A DNA stretch of 64,000 bases from positions 1,054,001 to 1,118,000 of the forward strand of contig JADJWQ010000001.1 in NCBI GenBank assembly GCA_016716265.1, written 5' to 3'. Below, in pieces: positions 1-7,783 of this stretch. The notes under the pieces are model-generated. The model was given only the letters and a program-made list of their open reading frames with translations. It ran no database searches and was not told where the DNA came from. The stretch's first letter is position 1, and every line of letters starts with the position of its first letter. This DNA comes from Planctomycetota bacterium (lineage in GTDB: Bacteria; Planctomycetota; UBA1135; UBA2386). The position numbers and the translations under genes were made by a program.

Positions 1-248
1 ACCGATGATCCCCCGCGCCGACATCACCGCCCGGCAGGCTGCGGCCGCGGGCATTCGTTCCGCCACGTTGACCCCCTGCGAACCCGCGTAGGGGGTCAGG
101 GGTACAACGGTCGCAAGTCGTTGCGCAGCGCGCCGACCGAGCACGCGGTAGTCGCCGCCAGACGAGTCGAGTGGTAGGCGGGCAATGCACCCGAAGGACG
201 GGCGAACTCACGCAATCGCCACAGACTGTTCCCCGGCAACCGGTTGAA
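1..248. other. Left flank of the island array, no gene recognised
   Basis: I see no convincing coding region here. The segment ends at the leftmost tRNA-Pro-derived repeat. It carries a 32-base stretch (92-123) that matches 28 of 32 bases with 2291-2322, which lies at a similar distance upstream of the next repeat. It may be the end of a further island that continues to the left of the window. Confidence 0.5.
92..123 (+). repeat. Repeat upstream of attachment copy 1 (copy A)
   Basis: This matches 2291-2322 at 28 of 32 positions, in the same orientation and at a similar distance (about 125 bp against 120 bp) from a tRNA-Pro-derived repeat. It ends in CAAGTCGTTG. A close form (CAAGTCATTG) lies at 12824-12833 beside the third repeat, and the core CGCAAGTCG lies inverted at 23844-23852 beside the integrase gene. 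It could be an integrase arm-type site. That role is inferred from position and recurrence only. Confidence 0.4.
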
Positions 249-294
249 TGGTCGGAGCGAGAGGCTCTGAACCTCCGCCCCCCCTGCGCCCCAT
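249..294 (+). repeat. Diverged att copy 1 (3' end of tRNA-Pro)
   Basis: This 46-base stretch corresponds to the 3' part of the tRNA-Pro(GGG) gene at 23917-23961, from the CCA end to the anticodon loop, in the same orientation. It differs by a few substitutions and one extra C. It is not part of a complete tRNA, because the sequence after the anticodon-loop boundary is unrelated. I read it as the outermost, oldest attachment-site copy of the array. Confidence 0.75.
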
Positions 295-550
295 CGAGTC
301 CGGGAGGCTCGATAGGTGCGCCGCCGCAGGTCGTTGCAGCAGCCGGAGGTGGCTTGTCCACAAGAGGATCGCGGCGTCTCGCCGGGTCTCGACCAGTCGC
401 TCCGGATTCCGCCTGGGCTCAGCGGATTCGTGGTCGTCGTGCGACGCCGTGAGACCGGGCGAGAGCCCGCGCGACGGTCGATCCGGCTGTTGACAGCCGG
501 TGGAGTCGGGTCTCGAGAGGAACCGCCGCGCCCCCCGATTCTGTTTCACC
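295..550. other. Intergenic, no gene recognised
   Basis: This lies between the outermost attachment copy and the AbiE operator. Frames are open on both strands because of the high GC content, but none shows a domain or conserved-looking composition. Confidence 0.4.
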
Positions 551-589
551 GGTTGCGCTTATCTACACAGAACGTAGACTTCTGCAACC
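551..589 (+). promoter_or_regulatory. Concentric palindrome upstream of abiEi (candidate operator)
   Basis: Two inverted repeats share one centre at base 570: outer arms GGTTGC (551-556) and GCAACC (584-589), inner arms TCTAC (562-566) and GTAGA (574-578). The element sits 12 bases before the abiEi start codon. AbiEi-family antitoxins are known to repress their own promoters by binding inverted repeats, so this is the likely autoregulatory site. No clear -35/-10 pair was identified. Confidence 0.55.
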
Positions 590-601
590 AACGCATCTCC
601 C

Positions 602-1390
602 ATGGCCTCCGCAGCCGACTTCCTGGACCAGATGGCGCAGGCCGGTCGCTACCACTTCGCGACCGCCGATGCTGCCCGAGAAATGGGCCGCAGCCTGCCA
701 GCTACCCGCGCCGCACTGGGGCGCCTCGCCACCCAGGGTCGGATCGCCCAGCCCCACCGCGGCTTCTACGTCATCGTCCCTCCCGAGTATCGCGAGCTCG
801 GCTGCCTGCCCGCGGCGCAGTTCATCCCGCAGCTCTTCGACTACCTCGGCGAGAGCTACTACGCCGCCCTGCTCACCGCGGCCGAGCTGCACGGCGCCGC
901 GCACCAGCGACCCCAGCGGTTCCAGGTCATGTGCGCGACGAGGCGCCGCCCGATCCGGTGCGGCGCGGTGAGCGTCGAGTTCGTGCTGCGGACGGACCTC
1001 GAGCGCACCGCGACCGTCTCGAAGAACACCCCCCGCGGGACGCTGCGAGTCGCGTCGCGCGAAGCGACGGCGCTCGAGCTGGTCGGCTACGCGGACCGCT
1101 GCGGCGGTCTCGATCACGTGCTGGCCGTCCTCGAGGAGCTGGGGCCGGAGTGCGACGGCGCGCTGCTCGCGGCGGAGGCCAACATGGCGCCGAGCGCCTG
1201 GTCGCAGCGACTCGGCCACATGCTCGACGTGCTTGAAGTCGACGACGCGGTCACGGCCCCGCTGGCCGCGCAGATCGCCGAGCGCCGCCCCGTCTTCGCC
1301 GCCCTGTCGCGCTCCCGGAAGCGCGCCGGAGCACCGAGCGATCGCCGCTGGCGCCTCGTGCTCAACGTCGATCTGGAGCCGTCGTCGTGA
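602..1390 (+). CDS. abiEi: AbiEi-family antitoxin (type IV toxin-antitoxin)
   Basis: This 262-residue protein has an N-terminal winged-helix region (about residues 1-65, with an HTH-like ATADAAREMG segment) followed by the alpha/beta AbiEi C-terminal domain. In the AbiE family this protein represses its operon and counteracts the AbiEii nucleotidyltransferase without forming a stable complex. The ATG at 602 lies just after the concentric palindrome. The stop overlaps the GTG start of the toxin gene (GTGA at 1387-1390), so the two are translationally coupled. Composition is as GC-rich as the surrounding DNA. It is the only intact AbiE pair in the array. The assignment rests on layout and domain pattern. 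Confidence 0.8.
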   Translation: MASAADFLDQMAQAGRYHFATADAAREMGRSLPATRAALGRLATQGRIAQPHRGFYVIVPPEYRELGCLPAAQFIPQLFDYLGESYYAALLTAAELHGAAHQRPQRFQVMCATRRRPIRCGAVSVEFVLRTDLERTATVSKNTPRGTLRVASREATALELVGYADRCGGLDHVLAVLEELGPECDGALLAAEANMAPSAWSQRLGHMLDVLEVDDAVTAPLAAQIAERRPVFAALSRSRKRAGAPSDRRWRLVLNVDLEPSS

Positions 1391-2184
1391 TCCCCCGCGA
1401 CTACATCACCGAATGGCGCGCCCACGCCCCGTGGGCCGACGACGCGCAGGTGGAGCAGGACCTCGTCATCAGCCGCGCGCTCGTCGAGCTGTTCTCCGAC
1501 CCCGTGCTCGGCGAACGCCTCGCCTTCCGCGGTGGCACCGCGCTGCACAAGCTGTTCTTGCGGCCGCCCGCCCGCTACTCAGAGGACATCGATCTCGTGC
1601 AGGTCCGCCCCGCGCCGATCGGCGAGGACCTCGATCGCATCCGCAGCGTGCTGGGAGCGTGGCTCGCAGAAGGCCGATGGAAGCAGACCGAGGGCGGCGT
1701 CACGCTGACCTTCCGGTTCGACTCCGAGGAAGAGCCGTCGCGCCTGCTGCGGCTGAAGGTCGAGATCAACACGCGCGAACACGGCACGAGGCTCGGCTAC
1801 CACTTCGAGGAGCTGGCCGTGGCCTCGCGGTGGTTCACCGGGCGCGCGAACATCCGCAGCTTCCGACTCGACGAGCTGATGGGCACGAAGCTGCGCGCCC
1901 TCTATCAGCGCCGCAAGGGCAGGGATCTCTTCGACCTGGTCAGGGCGCTCGACGATCCGCGTGTGTCGCCCGCCGCCATCGCCGCGGTCTGTGTCGACTG
2001 CATGGCCGATGCCGGCACACCGATCACGAAGGCAGCGATGGTAGCGAACCTCGCAGCGAAGCGGTCGCATCCGCTGTTTCGCAGCGATCTCTCGCCGCTG
2101 CTCGCGCCCGGCGCGCAGTTCGATGTCGACACCGCGCTCGACCGGGTTCTCGCAGAGCTGATCGCTCTCCTGCCGGAGAAGTGA
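1387..2184 (+). CDS. abiEii: AbiEii-family nucleotidyltransferase toxin
   Basis: This 265-residue protein has the AbiEii/AbiGii nucleotidyltransferase signature: GG at residues 49-50 followed by TALHK, and SEDID at 65-69, which holds the metal-binding Asp pair (D67, D69). Family members add nucleotides to tRNA or related targets and arrest growth on phage infection. The start is GTG at 1387, inside the stop of the antitoxin gene. Its length fits the family. It appears intact, unlike the second copy of this toxin in island 2, which is split by an insertion sequence. Confidence 0.85.
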   Translation: MIPRDYITEWRAHAPWADDAQVEQDLVISRALVELFSDPVLGERLAFRGGTALHKLFLRPPARYSEDIDLVQVRPAPIGEDLDRIRSVLGAWLAEGRWKQTEGGVTLTFRFDSEEEPSRLLRLKVEINTREHGTRLGYHFEELAVASRWFTGRANIRSFRLDELMGTKLRALYQRRKGRDLFDLVRALDDPRVSPAAIAAVCVDCMADAGTPITKAAMVANLAAKRSHPLFRSDLSPLLAPGAQFDVDTALDRVLAELIALLPEK

Positions 2185-2444
2185 GGTCCGTGCCCGCCCG
2201 ACCCCCACGACACCTGGCGAAGGCACGGCATGCCGCGCCCGAGGCGAGCGGTTGCGACCGGCTTGAACACCGCTCCTGCGATTCCTGCGCGGGGTCAGTG
2301 GTTCAACGCGCGCAAGTCGTTGTCGCTGCTCGCGACCACCGAGCGAGAAGAGCCGCTCCGGCGAATTGAGTCGTAGTCGGGCATTTCGCCGCGACTCGCA
2401 CCACCGCGACTCGCCAACCTGAGCCGATGCGAGACAGGGAGTAA
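2185..2444. other. End of island 1, no gene recognised
   Basis: This is non-coding as far as I can see. It carries the 32-base repeat at 2291-2322 described separately and ends at the next tRNA-Pro-derived repeat. Confidence 0.45.
2291..2322 (+). repeat. Repeat upstream of attachment copy 2 (copy B)
   Basis: This is the second copy of the 32-base stretch at 92-123 (28 of 32 identical), placed about 120 bp before the attachment repeat at 2445-2489. It shares the 10-mer CAAGTCGTTG with copy A. Confidence 0.4.
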
Positions 2445-2489
2445 TGGTCGGAGCGAGAGGATTTGAACCTCCGACCCCCTGCACCCCAT
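2445..2489 (+). repeat. att copy 2 (45 bp of the tRNA-Pro 3' end)
   Basis: All 45 bases are identical to 23917-23961, the 3' end of the complete tRNA-Pro(GGG), and to 12750-12794. Identity runs from the encoded CCA to the anticodon loop and stops there, as expected for a tyrosine-recombinase core at a tRNA gene. No 5' half of a tRNA follows. Confidence 0.9.
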
Positions 2490-2570
2490 CTCACCCGGCG
2501 GCTCCGACCGGGAGCGCGTGCAAGGTGTTGAGAGAGCACGAGTACTCGCGTTGGCAGCAGGTTACGGAGC

Positions 2571-2606
2571 GTCTCAGGAATCTCAAGAGTCTCACGAATC
2601 TCGCGG
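2571..2606 (+). repeat. Two tandem 18-bp imperfect direct repeats beside att copy 2
   Basis: Bases 2571-2588 and 2589-2606 share GTCTCA followed by GAATCTC, with a few mismatches. They lie about 80 bp inside island 2 from its left attachment copy. Directly repeated short sites near a core site suggest recombinase arm-type or accessory sites. This is inference. Confidence 0.3.
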
Positions 2607-2750
2607 GAAACGGTGTCAAGGGGTCGTTTCGGGGTCACATCCCAGGTCCCACCCACGCCCGGATCAACGGATCACGCCGACGCCGAGTTCGTCCGACCGG
2701 CGCATGGGATGATGGACTGGAGCCGGTGTCTCTTTCTGCGAGCGACTCAA

Positions 2751-3056
2751 ATGGCACAGGGTCCGCTTGAACGGTGCGCATCGGAGGCCCTGGGCCTCGG
2801 CGCGTCCGCCCTTGAGGTCGAGTACAGGGACGGCCATGAGGAAGTGGTCGCCATGAGCGCCGGCGTCGGCGCCGCGATCGCTCGCTTCCCATCCGGCAGC
2901 CGGGAAGCTGCTCAGCTGCGAGAAGAGCTGCACGCTCTGATCCGGCGCAAGCGGCGATTGGCCGTCGGCGGCGAGGAATACGAACTGCGGGCCAGCCATC
3001 GCGACAGCTTCGGCGAACTCCTCTACCGGATCGAGTTCCACCGCCTCGGTCGCTGA
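2751..3056 (+). CDS. Small hypothetical protein
   Basis: This open frame encodes about 101 residues from the ATG at 2751. An in-frame extension to ATG 2709 or earlier is possible but looks low-complexity. The protein mixes a beta-prone N-terminal half, a helical basic stretch (HALIRRKRR) and a C-terminal beta-like stretch ending in YRIEFHRLG. I do not recognise a family. Residue composition is balanced, unlike antisense frames in this GC-rich DNA, which is the main reason for calling it. It is the only plus-strand gene in this part of island 2 and lies at the island's outer end. Confidence 0.45.
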   Translation: MAQGPLERCASEALGLGASALEVEYRDGHEEVVAMSAGVGAAIARFPSGSREAAQLREELHALIRRKRRLAVGGEEYELRASHRDSFGELLYRIEFHRLGR

Positions 3057-3238
3057 TGCCCACTCCGTCTCGGCCGGTCGCATAGCTCGCCGAGGACGCG
3101 GGGCACCAACCCCAGACTCGCACCGGCACAGCAGGCACAGCGAGGTTCTTCCGCATCGTGCCGCCGCCGGGTTCGCGACGCGCTGACTGCGCTGCCTGCG
3201 ACAGGGTCGAGACGGGCAGTTCGGGGTCCGGCAGCCGC

Positions 3239-4234
3239 CTACTGAACTTCGTCGATGTCCCTGTCGCCGTGACCCGCCTCGGTGTCCGGCAGGTCGTCGT
3301 ACTCGACCACGAGCTGTCGATGCGCTCCCTGAACCGACGACGGCTCGCGTAACCTGTAGCCCATCGATCGATACCCCGCTTCGCGACGCGCGAACATCCG
3401 GGCCAGCATGGGTACCTGGCGATCGACGTAGTCGAAGACGCGGACCTCGTTCTTGCCCGCCAGCGCGCGGTGCAGTCGACCGGCGTACTGCACGAGCGTT
3501 CCCTTCCAAGAAACCGGCATGGTCAAGAACAGGGTGTCGAGGCGTGCGTCGTCGAAGCCCTCACCGATGAACTTGCCGGTGGCGATAAGGAGGCGCTCTT
3601 CGTCCGCGGGGATCGCCGCCAGCTGCGCGCCCAGCTCGCGGCGCTGCCGTGGCCCCATGCCTCCGCGCAGCACGATGAGGTTGCGCGCCGCTCCCTGGAT
3701 CTCCTCGACCAGGAACGCCAGGTGGTCACGCCGCTCGGTCAGCACGATCGGCGAGCGCTTCTCCTCGAGGGCCTGCAGCACGTCGTCGACGATCATCCGA
3801 TTGCGAGACTCGTCCTCTGCGAGCAACCGGTAGATCTCTTGGATCGGCGGCATGGTAGGTCGATCCTCGAGGCGAAAGCTCGTCTCGCGGACGATCAGTC
3901 GATGCTCGAATATCGGCCTCGCCACCCGCCGCTTCGGATCGATGATGTGGCGCACCGGGCCGAGCTGGAACTCGAGGATCGGATGGTGTCCGTCCCGTCG
4001 ACGCGGCGTCGCCGTCAGTCCGGTGACGAAGCGCGCGTGCGCGGATCGCATGACGCGCTCGAACGACACGGCGGACACGTGATGACACTCGTCGACGACA
4101 ACGTGGCCGTAGTCGGCGACGATTGGGTCGACCTCGTCGCGCCGGACCAGACTCTGCAGCATGGCCACGTCCAGACTGCCGGTCACCCTTCGCTTGCCGC
4201 CTCCGATCTGCCCGATTTGCCGCAGATCAAGGCC
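3239..4234 (-). pseudogene. TOTE conflict-system primase-helicase, C-terminal fragment (helicase domain)
   Basis: These 331 codons are the 3' part of an SF2 helicase gene: VVVDECHH (DExH box), a GLTATP motif III, and a C-terminal RecA-like lobe ending in YAGRLHRAL (motif VI). The matching 5' part is at 7784-9304. Between them lies an IS21 element (4235-7778) flanked by the duplicated target AGGCC. Joining 7784 directly to 4234 gives one continuous frame (FLG then LDLRQIGQIGGGK) of 838 residues, so the interruption is a clean insertion. With its 5' half cut off, this fragment is unlikely to be expressed as a working helicase. Confidence 0.85.
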
Positions 4235-4259
4235 TGTAGGCGGCGGTCGGGATCCGCGC

Positions 4260-4703
4260 CTATTCGGCGGTGTGGCCCTGCCGGGGCTGGAAGCCGAGGG
4301 TGCGTAGCACCTCGGCGATCGACAGTTCCCTGTTAGCGCCGGACCGCGCGTTAGCCGAGCGAACCGGCAGCGGCAGGAGCTGCCAGACGCCGTCCTGACC
4401 ACCGGCCCGCCAGGGCCGGAAGGTGACGAGGCCGAAGTCGAGGAGACGCGCGAGCGCAGCGTCGACGTGCTGCCGTGTGATGCCGAGCACGCCGGCCATG
4501 CGATCACGACCGTAGAAGGACGCGCCGTGGCGATCGGCAGCGATCGCGAGCAGCACGAGGATCGCAGTCGCGTGTGGCCCGAGGTCGGCGAGCCAACGAT
4601 CGTGGAGCAGTTCGGCCGCGAGCCATCCGAAGGCGCCATGCGGCCGTCGCACGAGTTCCGGTCGCGGGGGCTTGGGTGGCGGCCGCCGCGGGGTGCCGCT
4701 CAC
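4260..4703 (-). CDS. Helix-turn-helix protein carried by the IS21 element
   Basis: This 147-residue protein starts at GTG 4703, overlapping the istB stop (GTGA), and ends within 25 bp of the IS left end. Residues about 25-105 look like a winged-helix replication- or repressor-type domain (an AILVLLAIAADRHGAS segment, then a recognition-helix-like GITRQHVDAALARLL). Its last gene position in the istA-istB operon suggests a role in regulating or targeting the element. That role is inferred. I know no experimental function. Confidence 0.65.
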   Translation of the reverse strand: MSGTPRRPPPKPPRPELVRRPHGAFGWLAAELLHDRWLADLGPHATAILVLLAIAADRHGASFYGRDRMAGVLGITRQHVDAALARLLDFGLVTFRPWRAGGQDGVWQLLPLPVRSANARSGANRELSIAEVLRTLGFQPRQGHTAE

Positions 4704-5476
4704 GACCGCGCCTTGGCGGCTCGCGACTTCCGTCCCCGTTCTGCCGCCCTGCGCGCGTTGCGTTCGTGGGCCTCCTTCTCCCGGTAGGACCGTCCCTCGA
4801 TCTTGACGATCTCGGCGCGGTGGACCAGGCGGTCGATCAGCGCGGTCACGCACGAGGCGTTCGAGAAGACCTCGGTCCACTCCGAGAAGGCCTTGTTGGT
4901 CGTCAGCACCGTCGACCGAAGCTCGTGGCGACGGCTGACGACCTCGAAGAGCAGGTCGCCGTACCGGCTGTCGTAGCTCAGGTAGCCGATCTCGTCGACG
5001 ATCAGCAGAGCCGGGTTGCAGTAGCGCCGGAGCCGCCGCGCGAGCGCGACCGACGACTCCTGCGCGGCGAGGTCGTTGAGCATCTCGCTCGCGGTCACCC
5101 GCAGCACGGTGTGGCCCTTCATCAGCGCCTGGTAGCCGAGGTTCTGTGCGATCGTCGTCTTGCCGACTCCGTTGGGTCCGGCGATGACGACGTTGGCGTT
5201 CTCGTCCATGAAGCCGAGGCCCAGGACGTCGTCGACGTGATCGCGGTCGATCTTCTCGGGCCACTGCCAGTCGAAGTCGGCCATCGTCTTGAAGCGACCG
5301 AGCTTCGCATTGCGGACGCGCCGCTCGAGGCTGCGCTGCTGCCGGACGTCGTCCTCGGTGTCGAGGTAGTCGCGCACCCACGACTCGCGCCCCAGCGTCT
5401 CCCAGTTCGCCAGCAGGCCCCACAGGCCCAGTCGCCGGGCCTGCTCCTTCAGCGCCTCGTCAGTCCGTCGTGACAT
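4700..5476 (-). CDS. istB: IstB, IS21 transposition AAA+ ATPase
   Basis: This 258-residue protein carries a Walker A motif (GPNGVGKTT) and a Walker B motif (LLIVDEIGYL) in a DnaC/IstB-type AAA+ domain. IstB loads on target DNA and delivers it to the IstA transposase. The ATG at 5476 lies upstream of the istA stop (5460-5462), giving a 17-base overlap typical of IS21 elements. Length fits the family and the frame is intact, although its partner istA is frameshifted. Confidence 0.9.
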   Translation of the reverse strand: MSRRTDEALKEQARRLGLWGLLANWETLGRESWVRDYLDTEDDVRQQRSLERRVRNAKLGRFKTMADFDWQWPEKIDRDHVDDVLGLGFMDENANVVIAGPNGVGKTTIAQNLGYQALMKGHTVLRVTASEMLNDLAAQESSVALARRLRRYCNPALLIVDEIGYLSYDSRYGDLLFEVVSRRHELRSTVLTTNKAFSEWTEVFSNASCVTALIDRLVHRAEIVKIEGRSYREKEAHERNARRAAERGRKSRAAKARS

Positions 5477-6982
5477 CGTCGGCCTCCTTCGAGGTCTGGT
5501 CCTGCGGTCCGTCGAGCAGCGCGTCGTAGCTGCCGAGCTCCGGTGGCCGTACCGCGAGGTCGCGCACGCGCGGATCCTCCGGCAACTTCGCCGGCACCGC
5601 GGGTGGTCGCCCCTCGTCGTGGCGCATCCGCTCGAGGATGTGGCGCAGGGCGTGGTGGCTGTGGGTACCGGCAGCGAGAGCTTCGCGGATCGCCTGCTCG
5701 AGACGGACGGCGCCGTGTCGGTCGAGCAGCTGCACGATCAGCTGCGTCGACCGCCCGAGGTTGAAGCCCTGCTCGGCGATCCGGACGAACAGCTGCTGGC
5801 TGCTCGGTGCCGCCTGCGCCAGCCGGTCCTGCGCACGATGCCGACGCAGCTCGCCCTTGGCCTTGCGCAGACCGTGCACGTGCGCGAGATCCTCGATCAC
5901 CTGACCGCGGTCGAACGACCGCGGATGCGTGGCGACGACCTGGCCCTCGTGCAGGATCCGCACCTGCTCGAGCGAGGCCCGCAGCTCGACGGACCGCTGG
6001 GCGAGCTCGTGCGGCACCGAGTAGTCGTTGCCGTCGAAGCGGACGTGCGGGGTCTTGCCGACGCGCACCTCGTTGCGCTCTTCGGTCAGTACGCAGCCTC
6101 CGGTAGCGAGAGCAGACGCGGCTGCTCCTCGGCGAAGACATCGGCCACGGTCCGGGTCCGGTCGCCGGGCCAGGCACGGTCCATCGCGTGGCTGTCGCAC
6201 CAGTCGGTGGCCTGGTCGTTGAGGTCGTCGAGATCGCGCCACGAGCGCGCCGGCCAGAAGGACGTGCGGATGTAGCGGATCGCGCGTTCGACGCGGCCCT
6301 TCTCGTTGCCGCGCGCAACCGCGACCGGCCGGATCTCGTAGCGGTGGTGGCGCGCGAAGTCGACCAGCAGCGGATTGAAGCGGATCGCATCACCACGACG
6401 CTCGAGGACGGCGCTTTTGAGGTTGTCGTAGAGCAGGGTCCTCGGCACGCCGTTCCATGCATCGAAGGCCGCGACGTGGCCGCGCAGGAAACTGCTGGTG
6501 CGCTGGTCGAGGTAGAAGCGCAGGAAGATCCGGCGCGAGTAGGCCAGCACCATCACGAAGGCCATCAGGGCGCGCACGGCGCGCCCGATCTGGAGCTTGC
6601 CGAAGTGACCCCAGTCGACCTGCCCGTACTGGCCGGGCAGCGCCGTCATGCGCAGAAACGCCTCCTTGGGGCGCTCCGGACGATGCCGCGCGATCATGTG
6701 CCGGAAGTGGTCCGGGTTGCCGCGGTAGCCGCGCTCCCTGCACATCACGTAAAGACGGCTCGCCGGCAAGCGCGGGTAGCGATGCAGGGTGTCCAGGATG
6801 AAGGGCAGGTACGGGTCGATCCGACTCGGCCGCTGTGGTCGTGACTGCGGCATGCCGTCCTGCTGCAGGACGCGGCGGACGACGTCGTGATGCACGCCGA
6901 GCTGCGCGGCGATCGTGCCGACCTTCCACTTCTCGACGTGGTGGAGTCGGAGGATCTCGGCCTCGAGATCACGCGGGATCAT
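5460..6982 (-). pseudogene. istA: istA transposase, frameshifted
   Basis: The frame from ATG 6982 encodes an N-terminal helix-turn-helix (about residues 1-45) and the rve/DDE core (GQVDWGHFGKLQ with the first catalytic Asp, later GNEKGRVERAIR with the Glu). It stops at 6086 after LPEAAY. The missing C-terminal part continues one frame away from TEERNEVRVGK to the stop at 5460. Restoring one base (TACTGACC to TACCTGACC) rejoins the two parts, so this is a one-base deletion. No A-rich slippery heptamer is present, which argues against programmed frameshifting. A sequencing error cannot be excluded. Confidence 0.8.
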
Positions 6983-7000
6983 CCGGCCCTCCTCGTCGCG

Positions 7001-7504
7001 TCACGGCCATCGGCGCGGCGCGCTGCGGCGTCGCAGGAACGACGTGCGCACGAACGGGCTGTGCAGCTCGCGGCAGAAGCTGCAGGGAATCGACTCGGTA
7101 GACGGCGCCACGTCGGGCGCCACGGGCTTGGGGTGGTGTTCATCGGGCGAGGCGACCTGCCTCGCCGGACCTTGTGCCGCGACCGGCGGCGAAGGTGGAC
7201 CCTGATGCGTTACGCAATCCCGCTCGCGACGGCGGCGCTCGCGATGCCGCCGCTGCCGGGCCGCGTTGTTGCGGCGTCCGAGCTCGCTCGTCCGGTAGCG
7301 GTGCTCGGACCGGCGCTGGCTCTCCCGGCGTCTCTGCACGGCGCAGCCGTCACCGCAGTAGATGTTGCCGCGGTCGCACCGGCGACAGATCGCGACCCGT
7401 GCGTCGCAGAGCGCGCACAGGAAGACCCGGAGGCTGCCCAACTCGATGTCCTCGAGCCACCGGGGACTGGACGCGCACAGGGTCAGGGCGCAAGATCCCG
7501 CCAC
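7001..7504 (-). CDS. Cysteine-rich basic protein carried by the IS21 element
   Basis: This protein of about 167 residues starts at GTG 7504. A zinc-ribbon-like segment (CALCDARVAICRRCDRGN, then YCGDGC) is followed by an Arg-rich stretch with repeated RRHRERRRR motifs and a second CSFC knuckle near the C-terminus. Similar small Cys/Arg-rich proteins commonly accompany istA/istB in proteobacterial IS21 elements. That statement is from general familiarity and was not checked here. It lies just upstream of istA inside the IS ends, so it belongs to the element. Nucleic-acid binding is likely. The exact role is unknown. Confidence 0.55.
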   Translation of the reverse strand: MAGSCALTLCASSPRWLEDIELGSLRVFLCALCDARVAICRRCDRGNIYCGDGCAVQRRRESQRRSEHRYRTSELGRRNNAARQRRHRERRRRERDCVTHQGPPSPPVAAQGPARQVASPDEHHPKPVAPDVAPSTESIPCSFCRELHSPFVRTSFLRRRSAPRRWP

Positions 7505-7783
7505 CCATGAGGAGACGGCTCACGCCCGATCCCCGTGCGTTGGGAAGCCCGGCAGGTTGCCACACCTGAGAAGCCGGGCTTCCGTCTGCACGGAGGTCGG
7601 TGGCCGGGCGAGTTGTACCGAGCGACCGCGCCGCCGCCCGTCGGGAAAACGGCGGTGAGCGTCCTCGTCGCCATCGCCGGGAACCACAACCAGGGGCGGT
7701 GCCCTGGTCGGGGAACCAGAACTACCTCACGCGCGGATCAGAACGCCGAAATCGCGCGGGACTCGGGCGCCGTCGACAAGGCC

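Larger units (their letters stand above)
249..2444. mobile_element. Island 1: 2.2-kb tRNA-Pro island carrying one AbiE pair
   Basis: The segment is bounded by two directly repeated copies of the tRNA-Pro 3' end (249-294 and 2445-2489). Its only recognisable cargo is an AbiEi/AbiEii toxin-antitoxin pair. It has no integrase, replication or transfer gene, so it is either a deletion remnant or a minimal passenger that depends on an integrase supplied in trans, such as the one at 22625-23812. Confidence 0.6.
4235..7778 (-). mobile_element. IS21-family insertion sequence with two accessory genes
   Basis: The ends are imperfect inverted repeats beginning TGT (4235 onward, and the complement from 7778 back), about 25 of 35 bases matching. 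They are flanked by 5-bp direct repeats AGGCC at 4230-4234 and 7779-7783. The element encodes istA (frameshifted), istB, a helix-turn-helix gene after istB and a cysteine-rich gene before istA. At 3.5 kb it is longer than the usual 2-2.5 kb because of these two extra genes. An 11-bp stem (543-553 and 573-583 of the 7.5-kb stretch) lies near the right end. It sits inside the primase-helicase gene. Confidence 0.9.

Noticed and set aside
6080..6095. Programmed -1 frameshifting in istA
   Set aside because: There is no A-rich or X-XXY-YYZ slippery heptamer at the break, and the shift lies far from the usual IS21 gene junction. A deletion is simpler.
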